Below, one piece after another: positions 1 through 6,739 of a DNA stretch of 9,625 nt; positions within the stretch are counted from its first letter, which is position 1; each line of letters starts with the position of its first letter. Source of the stretch: Lachnospiraceae bacterium (GTDB taxonomy: Bacteria; Bacillota; Clostridia; Lachnospirales; Lachnospiraceae); contig DMCJ01000084.1 in NCBI GenBank assembly GCA_003446735.1, positions 1 through 9,625 on the forward strand, given 5' to 3'. The translations under genes were made by a program, and so were the position numbers. A model generated the notes under the pieces. That model was not told the DNA's origin. It ran no database searches and saw only the letters and a list, made by a program, of their open reading frames with translations.

Positions 1-581
1 GGATATTCTATGACATGTTTCCCTTTGTTAAGTATAGCAACGACACTCTCGGGCTCCGGATAATCCTTGGGATAACTCTCCGAATATATCTCCATCACGT
101 CTCTTCCGACCATCCTCATACCGGATGTGGGATCGGTGACTCTCTTACCCGTAAGAAGCTTTATGAGTACCGAAAAATATCTTATACCAAAGCGCCTTAT
201 CGCCGATGACTGGAAGCCTTCTTTTTCGATGAACCTGCTGCCTATTATCATGTCGGCATTTTCTTCTTTGATACGCTTAAGCATGGTGCCTAAATATTCG
301 GCTTTATGCTGGCCGTCGCCGTCGAACTGGACCGCATATGCATATCCTTTCCGGAGAGCATATTGGTAACCCGTCTGGACCGCGCCGCCTATCCCTAAGT
401 TAATGGGGAGGTTAAGGAAATGTATCCCATTCTCCCTGCAGACTCTCTCCGTATCATCGACGGAGCAGTCGTTTATCACCAGATGATCAAACCCCGGAGC
501 GTTATTTCGAATATCATCTACAGTCTTTAATATACTGGCTTCTTCGTTGTAAGCCGGTATTATGACAAGGCATCTTTCCAT
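1..581 (-). CDS. DPM1-like family 2 glycosyltransferase (3' end cut by window edge)
   Basis: This is the N-terminal 193 residues of a GT2 enzyme of the dolichyl-phosphate-mannose-synthase-like type; the stop lies beyond base 1. It opens with the GT-A nucleotide-binding strand IIPAYNEE (residues 7-14), has VINDCSVDDT (35-44), the segment NLGIGGAVQTGYQYAL (61-76) and the metal-binding motif DGDGQH (87-92), then GSRF near 118 and TDPTSGMRM around 150. Family members transfer a sugar from a nucleotide donor to a polyprenyl phosphate or related acceptor at the cytoplasmic face. No membrane segment is seen in the visible part. The ATG at 581 has AGGGA about 8 bases upstream, and the gap to the preceding SGNH hydrolase gene is only 13 bases, so the two are in one operon. 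Close relatives in Clostridia are often followed by a small DUF2304 membrane protein gene, which would lie outside the window. Family is certain; donor and acceptor are unknown. Confidence 0.93.
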   Translation of the reverse strand, partial: MERCLVIIPAYNEEASILKTVDDIRNNAPGFDHLVINDCSVDDTERVCRENGIHFLNLPINLGIGGAVQTGYQYALRKGYAYAVQFDGDGQHKAEYLGTMLKRIKEENADMIIGSRFIEKEGFQSSAIRRFGIRYFSVLIKLLTGKRVTDPTSGMRMVGRDVMEIYSESYPKDYPEPESVVAILNKGKHVIEY

Positions 582-594
582 TGCGTTTCCCTGT

Positions 595-1980
595 CTATTC
601 AATATCGGCTCCGGCACTTATCTGTGCGGCATCGCCGTTTCCGCCTTCTTCATCTGAAGCCGCTTCACCGTCGATATCGGCCGAAACTTCACCTGCTCCC
701 GTATCATTTGCGCTCACGCTTTCCGGAGAGGGGACCGTGATATTACGGAACTTTCCGGACTCTAAAAGATAGCACATCGCAGCATATATCTCATCACCGA
801 TCTGCCTGTATCCCGCGATACCGGGGTGCATCCCTTCATCGGGATAAACATCGGTTATCTCTGTATGAGGATTGACGGCTCTTACCGTCTGGTTAAATCC
901 CTTGTCGGTATCAAATACCATCGCGGTCGGAACTAAAGTCACATTTTCATATGCCTTTGCACGCTCTATTATCTCTTTATTGAGATTTGAGATCATGAGC
1001 CTTCTCTCGGCGGCATTTATCCCGCGCATCGCATCATAACCCGGCTTGTGGGGCATAAGTCCCATTCCGTCCTGACCGGCGGGATAAAGCGGTAGTGATA
1101 ATAAAATGGGGATCGAAGGATCACTCTTCCTTATCGTATCTACTATCGAAAAGATCGCATCCGCGTTATCATTCGGATCGATATCAAGACCGTTCATCCC
1201 CAAAAATACCTGAACGGCATCGGGGAATATACCTGTGGAGCTTACATAATAATCCCAGTCAAACACTCCCGTATCGGGATTGGTAAAACTGTTGGGAGCA
1301 TCGGCTCCGTAAAGCTTTCCGTAATACATCTCGGAAGGGGATATACCGGGGATCGATTCATACTTAAGGCCTTCGGTATCTCCGCCTCTTCCCATGTGAT
1401 TTATCTTATCACCGGATCTCGCCCTGGTATAGCTTTCCCATTCGGTGCCCGCACTTAAACTGTCACCTATCGTAACAAGCCCGGCGCTGCTTACGGTGTC
1501 ATAAGCAAAAACATCTCTTACCACGTTGAGCCTGGTCTGCGCACTTGCCACTTCTATCATGCTCTCATCATAGACAGTTAGCGTCAGAAGATGCTCTCCT
1601 TCTTCACCTTCCACCGGATTAACGGAGAATTTATCCTTCATGCAGTCACCAATGCTGCAGTCCCAGAAAAATGAATAACGATCAAGGTCCACATTGGTAC
1701 ATACATTGGCGTTGTAAATATCCATGGTCATCCCGGTGCAGACGTAGATATTCTCAGGAAGGATCAGTTCGGGAGTCCTTATATTTTCCTTCCCGCTTAT
1801 ATCCTCCCTCATACGCTCTATCGTCGTTTCATGGGAATCTGTCTTATCCATGAGCTGCGCGATGGATTCCTGCATCGAATCGTTCTTTCCCTTAAGGTCA
1901 ACGATAACGAATGCTTCCGCCACACAGAACATTACGATCAGTATAAATAATATCACAGTCAGGATATGTCTTTTCAGCAT
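595..1980 (-). CDS. Membrane-anchored SGNH/GDSL-family hydrolase
   Basis: A 461-residue surface protein. Residues 5-27 form an uncleaved-looking hydrophobic anchor, followed by a polar helical stretch (about 31-63, possible coiled coil) and a beta-rich region with four cysteines (C81, C94, C108, C113) before the catalytic domain. SGNH blocks are visible: IGDSLSAG (171-178, nucleophile Ser174), RGGDTEG (198-204), GMNGLD (261-266, Asn263) and DEGMHPGIAGY (381-391, Asp381 and His385). Such enzymes deacylate or transacylate glycans and lipids; which one applies here is not shown. The last 45 residues are acidic and low in complexity (Ser, Ala, Glu, Asp, Gly). The ATG at 1980 follows GGAGG (1986-1990) with 5 bases spacing. 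It sits between a GT4 gene (35 bases upstream) and a GT2 gene (13 bases downstream), which suggests editing or O-acylation turnover of the polymer they make, outside the membrane. Confidence 0.87.
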   Translation of the reverse strand: MLKRHILTVILFILIVMFCVAEAFVIVDLKGKNDSMQESIAQLMDKTDSHETTIERMREDISGKENIRTPELILPENIYVCTGMTMDIYNANVCTNVDLDRYSFFWDCSIGDCMKDKFSVNPVEGEEGEHLLTLTVYDESMIEVASAQTRLNVVRDVFAYDTVSSAGLVTIGDSLSAGTEWESYTRARSGDKINHMGRGGDTEGLKYESIPGISPSEMYYGKLYGADAPNSFTNPDTGVFDWDYYVSSTGIFPDAVQVFLGMNGLDIDPNDNADAIFSIVDTIRKSDPSIPILLSLPLYPAGQDGMGLMPHKPGYDAMRGINAAERRLMISNLNKEIIERAKAYENVTLVPTAMVFDTDKGFNQTVRAVNPHTEITDVYPDEGMHPGIAGYRQIGDEIYAAMCYLLESGKFRNITVPSPESVSANDTGAGEVSADIDGEAASDEEGGNGDAAQISAGADIE

Positions 1981-2015
1981 TTCTTCCTCCGAAACAATAA
2001 CATATCTATTTTACA

Positions 2016-3224
2016 TCAAATCAGCTTTTCATACAATGCCATATATTTTTCATAGCATTTTGTCTTTTCGTACTTTTCCGCCCTTTTTCTGCATTCATTT
2101 TTGTCAAAGGCTCCGTTTGCGGCTTTTACGATCGCTATCTTTAATGCTTCATAATCGGGCTTTCTTACCACAAAGCCCGTCTCCTTCGTTACAGATTCAC
2201 CGCTTCCTCCCGTATCATATGTGACAACAGGCGTTCCGCAGGCTAAGGCTTCAAGATTGGTCGTGGGGAAATTATCTTCGAGTGTCGCATTGACAAAGAC
2301 ATCCGCAGAAGCATAAATCTTTCTTAATTCTTCGGTATTTGCCGTCTTTCCCATCGGATCGACCTTATCCCCGTATTTCTTTTTCAGCTCTTTTATCTTC
2401 TTATCATTAAGGCCCACAAGACGAACGAGATAGTCATCGGAAAGATCTTCGCACAGTCTTTCAAAATAATGAAGTCCTTTTCTGTGCTCCCATACATTTG
2501 CTACGCCAAGGACGATCTTCCTGCCGTCAGCATCTTTTTTCTGTCCCTTATCATCCGGATAAAATACATTAAGATCGATCCCGTTGGGTATGACAAAAAC
2601 CTGATATTCCTTTAAAAATGATTTCCTGACTTCTTCCGAAAGCCACGAGGAAGGGGTTACGATCTTCAGATTCTTAACACCCGTAAAAGCTTTTCTCTTT
2701 CTTAAATAGGCATTCTCGGAATTATCCTTAAAAAGGGCATAAGGATAGACCTTCGCGTGATGGATACAGTTATTACATCCGGTCTTCCATTTATCACATG
2801 CCGCATAATCATAATATGCGCAGTGTCCCGTATAACTCCAGCAGTCATGGAGCGTCCATACGACGGGAATATTGCTTTTCTTAAGGAAATCAAAAAATAT
2901 CTCAACCTGGATATAAAATCCATGGATATTATGAAGATGGATGATATCGGGACGGATCTCAAGGATCCATCTTATAAGATCCTTAGTAACTTTAGCGGAA
3001 CCGAATCCCGCCTCACCCATAAAGAAATTGCGCATGACGTGGCGATAGAAATCGCCCTTATTCCCGATAGTGATACCGGTCTTTCCCTCGGGGACTTCGC
3101 CTCTTCCTATCGCAAGATAAGGCTCATATCCCTTATCCGCGGATACATCATAAAGGTCGCACATTATCCTTCCGACACTCGAACCCTTAGCGACCGTATT
3201 TATCTGTAAGATCTTTTTCTTCAA
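2016..3224 (-). CDS. GT4-family (GT-B fold) glycosyltransferase
   Basis: A 402-residue retaining glycosyltransferase, cytoplasmic or membrane-peripheral, probably acting in exopolysaccharide or surface glycan assembly. The N-terminal Rossmann half starts KKKILQINT and has IIHLHNIHGFY (94-104). The C-terminal donor-binding half has VIPNGID (211-217), VANVWEHRKGL (241-251) and the GT4 signature EDNFPTTNLEALACGTPVV (316-334) followed by YDTGGSGE (336-343). A segment at 127-153 carries five cysteines (C128, C135, C143, C150, C153), typical of a subgroup annotated as colanic-acid-like transferases. I place the start at a TTG at 3224: it has AGGGAGA 8 bases upstream, gives the normal family N terminus, and lies just downstream of an extended -10 promoter. 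The reading frame is open further upstream to another TTG at 3284, but that lies upstream of the predicted promoter. First gene of a minus-strand operon with the SGNH hydrolase and DPM1-like GT2. Substrate unknown. Confidence 0.92.
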   Translation of the reverse strand: MKKKILQINTVAKGSSVGRIMCDLYDVSADKGYEPYLAIGRGEVPEGKTGITIGNKGDFYRHVMRNFFMGEAGFGSAKVTKDLIRWILEIRPDIIHLHNIHGFYIQVEIFFDFLKKSNIPVVWTLHDCWSYTGHCAYYDYAACDKWKTGCNNCIHHAKVYPYALFKDNSENAYLRKRKAFTGVKNLKIVTPSSWLSEEVRKSFLKEYQVFVIPNGIDLNVFYPDDKGQKKDADGRKIVLGVANVWEHRKGLHYFERLCEDLSDDYLVRLVGLNDKKIKELKKKYGDKVDPMGKTANTEELRKIYASADVFVNATLEDNFPTTNLEALACGTPVVTYDTGGSGESVTKETGFVVRKPDYEALKIAIVKAANGAFDKNECRKRAEKYEKTKCYEKYMALYEKLI

Positions 3225-3232
3225 TTCACATA

Positions 3233-3239
3233 TCTCCCT
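3233..3239 (-). promoter_or_regulatory. Ribosome binding site that decides the TTG start of the GT4 gene
   Basis: On the minus strand AGGGAGA lies 8 bases before the TTG at 3224. An ATG at 3231-3229 sits between it and the TTG, but it is only 2 bases from the A/G run and is followed at once by TGA, so it cannot start the protein. Seen directly; use as an RBS is inferred. Confidence 0.7.
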
Positions 3240-3247
3240 AAGCAAAC

Positions 3248-3256
3248 ATTTTACCA
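3248..3256 (-). promoter_or_regulatory. Extended -10 promoter for the GT4-SGNH-GT2 operon
   Basis: On the minus strand TGG-TAAAAT forms an extended -10 element (TGn plus a hexamer one mismatch from TATAAT). No good -35 is found 16-18 bases upstream (TCGCGC or neighbours), which extended -10 promoters can tolerate. Transcription would start near 3241, leaving a short leader of about 17 bases before the TTG start. Prediction only. Confidence 0.45.
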
Positions 3257-3299
3257 CATAAAAAGAAAATGCGCGACCATACAAATTAAGGTCGTCCTA

Positions 3300-3328
3300 T
3301 TGCACCGCGTTTGCCGATTTGGTATATT
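3300..3328 (+). promoter_or_regulatory. Sigma-A-type promoter of the fucosyltransferase-like gene
   Basis: The -35 TTGCAC (3300-3305) and -10 TATATT (3323-3328) are separated by exactly 17 bases, and TGG precedes the -10, giving an extended -10 as well. The start site would be near 3335, about 44 bases before the ATG at 3379. This promoter lies back to back with the one for the GT4 operon, so the 3225-3378 interval can drive both directions. Prediction from sequence match. Confidence 0.65.
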
Positions 3329-3366
3329 CAAAAGAGACTTTATCAAATAAGATAAGCCCTCATATG

Positions 3367-3372
3367 AAAGGA
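3367..3372 (+). promoter_or_regulatory. Ribosome binding site selecting the ATG at 3379
   Basis: AAAGGA ends 6 bases before the ATG at 3379. The nearby in-frame ATG at 3364 has no purine-rich site ahead of it, and an in-frame TTG at 3319 lies upstream of the predicted transcription start, so 3379 is the preferred start. Confidence 0.6.
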
Positions 3373-3378
3373 ATAATC

Positions 3379-4179
3379 ATGCTCATCCTTCAACCGATAG
3401 GCGGTCTTTGCAACCGCATGCGTTCAATAAATTCAGCGAGGATACTTGCGGAAAAAAGAGGCGAAAAGCTCACCGTGATCTGGTTTAATAATCATGAGCT
3501 CGGAGCCGATTTTGAAGACATATTCGAAAAAACAGATGCCTTTAAGATAATAAACATATCTTCAAAGTATTCCCCTCTAAAGATGTTTTATCAGGGGATC
3601 TGCCGCCTTTTCGGAAGTACGGTCGGAAATGAAGATATAAGAAATAACCGTGCGGACGGCTTTTTAAACGAAGACTATATGTCTTCTCTTAAGAAATTAA
3701 CCTATATTGCTACTGAGGAACATTTCTATCCCTCGAATGATTATTCTCCCTTTATTCCGATAAGGAGCATCTTATCTTCGATCGAGGAGATCTCTAAAGC
3801 GTTTACTCCGTCTACAGTGGGTATACATATAAGGCGCACAGATAATATGCCTTCAAAAGACAAAAGCTCCACTGATGCATTTATCACATCAATGGAGGCT
3901 GTCCTTAAAAAAGATCCCGATGCCACGTTTTATCTTGCGACCGATGATATGAACGAAGAAGCAAGACTTCGCGAGCACTTCGGGGATAAGATAATATCAA
4001 ATAAAAACCGCGATCTTTCACGCGCATCCGTAAACGGGATAAGGGATGCGCTCATCGATCTTTTCTGTTTGAGCAGGGCGAACGCTATCATCGGAAGTTA
4101 CTTCTCATCCTTTACGGATACCGCAGCCGCCATGCACGGCATTCCCCTTACGATCGCCGGGGAGCAGGAAATAATGTAA
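3379..4179 (+). CDS. Fucosyltransferase-like GT-B glycosyltransferase (NodZ/GT11-like fold)
   Basis: A 266-residue protein with the hallmarks of the O-/alpha-fucosyltransferase superfamily. It begins with a glycine-rich loop, PIGGLCNRMRSI (6-17), comparable to GGLGNQ in GT11 and to the matching loop in NodZ-type enzymes. It has the GDP-binding motif GIHIRRTDN (148-156, HxRRxD), FYLATDD (184-190), and the C-terminal segment DLFCLSRANAIIGSYFSSFTDTAA (about 227-250), in which family members bind the nucleotide. No signal peptide or membrane segment is visible, so it probably acts in the cytoplasm on a lipid-linked or nucleotide-linked glycan; GDP-fucose as donor is an inference from the family. 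It is the only plus-strand gene here: divergent from the GT4 operon and convergent with the GT2::GT-C gene, with 14 bases between the two stop codons. The ATG at 3379 is chosen for its RBS and because it starts directly at the conserved first beta strand. Confidence 0.8.
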   Translation: MLILQPIGGLCNRMRSINSARILAEKRGEKLTVIWFNNHELGADFEDIFEKTDAFKIINISSKYSPLKMFYQGICRLFGSTVGNEDIRNNRADGFLNEDYMSSLKKLTYIATEEHFYPSNDYSPFIPIRSILSSIEEISKAFTPSTVGIHIRRTDNMPSKDKSSTDAFITSMEAVLKKDPDATFYLATDDMNEEARLREHFGDKIISNKNRDLSRASVNGIRDALIDLFCLSRANAIIGSYFSSFTDTAAAMHGIPLTIAGEQEIM

Positions 4180-4193
4180 ACGTGGGTTTGCAA

Positions 4194-6650
4194 TCATTCA
4201 ATGCACACGGCCGTGTACTCGCCGTGATCCGCGATGACTTTATCCCCGTGCGGGATCAGCTCGCTTCTGTTTGTAAAGAGTATTACCGGCGTTCCGCCTT
4301 CCGCAGCCGATACAGCCCCGGCATCTCCCCCGTTTTTGCAAAACGCGTTGCAATAGGCTTCTGCCATGAATACATCCTGCTGAGACCACTCTTCCTCGAC
4401 GGTATTTCCTTCTTCCGTTACATAAGCAAAATCCACATACATATCATATCCGTTATATTCGGGATGTTCTTCCCCGACATTTTTTATTAAAAGCTGCAGG
4501 TCGTTTAAAGCATTCCCGTTCACGCCTAGATTATTAAATATCCCGAAGAGTCTTACAGAGAATACCAGACCTGTCACCGCACATGCAACAGCAAGTATCC
4601 TTCCGGCTTTTTCACGCCTTTTTAAGGCCTCTCCTGTCAGAAATGCGGTAAGCACCAAAAGCCCCGTGACCGCAGGATATTCGTACCATAAAAGCTTTGT
4701 GGATACGAGAGAAAAGCATAAAAGCGGCATAACGCTCCATAAAATGAGCCCGATAAGTCTGTCCTTAAGATCCGCTCCCATTTTTTCTTTGCCGGATGCA
4801 AATATGATCATAAGAGCAGCAACGGCTATCATCAGCGCGATAAAATAAATCTGCACGCTCCCGCTCATGTCACCGAAGAAATACGAAAAATAATATGAGA
4901 ATCCGGCTTCGTTGCTTCCAAATCCGCTCTTGCTCCTTCCGAGCACATCCGTCTCCCACATCAGTTTGAAAAATTTGGGTCCGTCCGAAGCAAACCTGGC
5001 ACCGGCCCATAGGATGACAGGAATAAGAGTAAAGCCTAAAAATCTCCCCCACTCTTTTTTTGATATCTTTACGATAAGTCCCGTTGATAAAAGATATACG
5101 ATCCCTATGATCGCTATCATACCGGCATGGAAACTCTTTGTAAGAAATCCGAGTGCAAAAAGTAATCCGCATAAAGAAAGATTTCTTTCATCGTCCCGTA
5201 TCTTTGTCATCGTGATCATCGCCAGAGCAAATATCATCACATAAAGGCTGTCCGCATCCCCGGCCCTTACCATATGCGCAAGGAACGGCGTAGTATTTCC
5301 GGCCAGTAAGATCAGCGTAAGAAGAGCAGCCACCCTTCCCGTTTTCTTTCGAACAAAGCAGGCTGCGGCTGCGGCAGTTACCAGATAAAAACATACCGAC
5401 GGAAAACGAAGTGCAAATACATTTTTCCCGAATATCAAAAATGAGATCATAAGCGACCACATTGAAAGCGGCGGCTTTAAGTTATAATAATCCGTCTGCC
5501 CGAGATAAGTGCTCCTTATAACATTGCCATACCTCAGCATTTCAAGAGCGTTTACGCCGTGTCTGGATTCATCCCAGGGATCCACATATTTTACATCCAG
5601 TTTATACAGACCAAGTACGGCGATCCAGAGCATGAGAGCAAAGAACAGGATCTGATAAGCTCTCTCAAATCTGTCTCTGTCAACACATGACAGGATCCTG
5701 TAAAGGGACGGCGACAGGATAAACAAACGGTCCGAGAGTTTTATCCCTCCTTCAGACTTGGAAACGGCTCTGACATATCCTTTAAGCCTCTTTTTTTCCT
5801 CTCTTTCAGAGGGCATCTCTTCACTTAAAGGGTAGTAGTAATGGATGGCTCCGTCGGCTCTTGCACGAAGAGCATATGAAACCTGTTTTTCATCGCCCTT
5901 TTCCTCAAAGTGCTCTATCCTTTCATCAAGTGCATCAAACCAGTTAAGCCTCTTTAAATTGAATTTACCCCTGGTTATACTCTCATCCATCTTATAATAT
6001 GCATAAAGAGGCCTTCTTAAATACACGCCCTTCTTTGCCTTCTCATATATAAGATAGGTCGTCGCTTCATCCTCGTGTATCCTTCCCTTCGGAAATCTTA
6101 CACCCTCCCACAGACAAGCCTTATAGATCTTATTCCAGGCAACTATGAAATATGTCGCATCCACGTGATTTGCATCGTAAAGATTCTTTAAAAGATCCTG
6201 CGTTTCATATACTTCGCACTCTCCGTCAAATGCGTGGACATTTTTATCTATGTCAAAGAATGATGCCTCTTCCGTATCGGCAGACGTTTCTTTGTAGGAA
6301 CACATCGCCACATCAGCATCATTTTCATCCATCTCTTTCATAAGGATGTCGATAAAATCCGGAGAGATATGATCGTCACTGTCGACAAATACGATGTAAT
6401 CTCCCGTAGCGATATCAAGCCCGGCATTTCTTGCATCGGAAAGCCCTCCGTTTTCCTTATGAATGACCTTTATCCTCTTATCTTCCTTTGCAAGAGCATT
6501 ACAGATATTGCCGCAATTATCGGGAGACCCGTCATCTACAAGGATAACCTCGAGATTATCGTAACTCTGCTTAAGTATCGATCTTACGGATCTTTCCAGA
6601 TATTTTTCAACATTATATATCGGTACAATGACCGAAACTGTTTTTTCCAT
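4194..6650 (-). CDS. Bifunctional fusion: GT2 glycosyltransferase + ArnT/PMT-like GT-C membrane glycosyltransferase
   Basis: An 818-residue two-domain protein. Residues 1-320 are a complete EpsJ-like GT2 domain: VSVIVPIYNVEKYL (5-18), VDDGSPDNC (38-46), ENGGLSDARNAGL (66-78), the DxD motif VDSDD (89-93), and HEDE (192-195). From about 332 a GT-C domain follows with roughly 11-12 membrane spans to 705. It carries the luminal-loop acid motif DPWDESRHG (357-365) and LKPPLSMW (391-398), as in ArnT (GT83) and PMT-like (GT39) enzymes. A 110-residue hydrophilic tail (706-818) probably lies outside the cell. GT2 enzymes use nucleotide sugars in the cytoplasm, whereas GT-C enzymes use polyprenyl-phosphate sugars on the outer face, so one chain may act on both sides of the membrane. 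I see no in-frame start with an RBS at the junction, which argues for a true fusion. The ATG at 6650 has AGGAG 5 bases upstream. The gene lies after the TelA-operon terminator and converges on the fucosyltransferase-like gene. Substrates unknown. Confidence 0.9.
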   Translation of the reverse strand: MEKTVSVIVPIYNVEKYLERSVRSILKQSYDNLEVILVDDGSPDNCGNICNALAKEDKRIKVIHKENGGLSDARNAGLDIATGDYIVFVDSDDHISPDFIDILMKEMDENDADVAMCSYKETSADTEEASFFDIDKNVHAFDGECEVYETQDLLKNLYDANHVDATYFIVAWNKIYKACLWEGVRFPKGRIHEDEATTYLIYEKAKKGVYLRRPLYAYYKMDESITRGKFNLKRLNWFDALDERIEHFEEKGDEKQVSYALRARADGAIHYYYPLSEEMPSEREEKKRLKGYVRAVSKSEGGIKLSDRLFILSPSLYRILSCVDRDRFERAYQILFFALMLWIAVLGLYKLDVKYVDPWDESRHGVNALEMLRYGNVIRSTYLGQTDYYNLKPPLSMWSLMISFLIFGKNVFALRFPSVCFYLVTAAAAACFVRKKTGRVAALLTLILLAGNTTPFLAHMVRAGDADSLYVMIFALAMITMTKIRDDERNLSLCGLLFALGFLTKSFHAGMIAIIGIVYLLSTGLIVKISKKEWGRFLGFTLIPVILWAGARFASDGPKFFKLMWETDVLGRSKSGFGSNEAGFSYYFSYFFGDMSGSVQIYFIALMIAVAALMIIFASGKEKMGADLKDRLIGLILWSVMPLLCFSLVSTKLLWYEYPAVTGLLVLTAFLTGEALKRREKAGRILAVACAVTGLVFSVRLFGIFNNLGVNGNALNDLQLLIKNVGEEHPEYNGYDMYVDFAYVTEEGNTVEEEWSQQDVFMAEAYCNAFCKNGGDAGAVSAAEGGTPVILFTNRSELIPHGDKVIADHGEYTAVCIE

Positions 6651-6655
6651 CAAAA

Positions 6656-6660
6656 CTCCT
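6656..6660 (-). promoter_or_regulatory. Ribosome binding site for the GT2::GT-C fusion gene
   Basis: AGGAG on the minus strand is 5 bases from the ATG at 6650. A TTG directly before that ATG is only 2 bases from the site, so the ATG is the likely start. Confidence 0.7.
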
Positions 6661-6673
6661 CTATGCGTTTAAC

Positions 6674-6711
6674 AAAAGCATACCGGCGAGGGTTATCGCC
6701 AGTATGCTTTT
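6674..6711 (-). terminator. Intrinsic terminator of the M23-XpaC-TelA operon
   Basis: The arms 6674-6689 and 6696-6711 pair over 16 positions with one C-A mismatch, around a 6-base loop (6690-6695). On the minus strand the stem ends in TTTT followed by GTTAAA, and it lies 29 bases after the TelA stop codon. The stem is also flanked by AAAA, so it might work weakly in the plus direction, but no plus-strand gene feeds into it. The hairpin ends only 23 bases before the start codon of the next gene, GT2::GT-C. Confidence 0.85.
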
Positions 6712-6739
6712 GAATGGTCTTTTAATGGTCGTTTGCTTA

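Noticed and set aside
2757..3209. 150-codon open frame on the plus strand opposite the GT4 gene
   Set aside because: It is the antisense of a clearly conserved gene, has no recognisable motif or RBS, and its composition follows the complementary codons.
3225..3284. Longer GT4 protein starting at a TTG at 3284
   Set aside because: It would begin upstream of the predicted promoter, lacks an RBS and adds 20 residues that do not fit the family N terminus.
3319..3378. Longer fucosyltransferase-like protein starting at TTG 3319 or ATG 3364
   Set aside because: 3319 overlaps the -10 region and 3364 lacks an RBS; the ATG at 3379 has AAAGGA at good spacing and starts at the conserved first strand.
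4203..4214. 12-bp perfect palindrome ACACGGCCGTGT near the end of the GT2::GT-C gene
   Set aside because: It has no loop and no T-run and lies within codons for the last residues; it does not look like a terminator, and as a lone site it is probably chance.
5670..5700. Possible split of the fusion gene, with an out-of-frame ATG TGT TGA at the domain junction
   Set aside because: The ATG is out of frame and stops after two codons. The main frame stays open with no in-frame start carrying an RBS near the junction, so a single fused protein is the simpler reading.
6713..6730. Direct repeat AATGGTC...AATGGTC just after the TelA stop codon
   Set aside because: Only 7 bases, two copies, 11-base period and no paired promoter or known operator; too weak to call.
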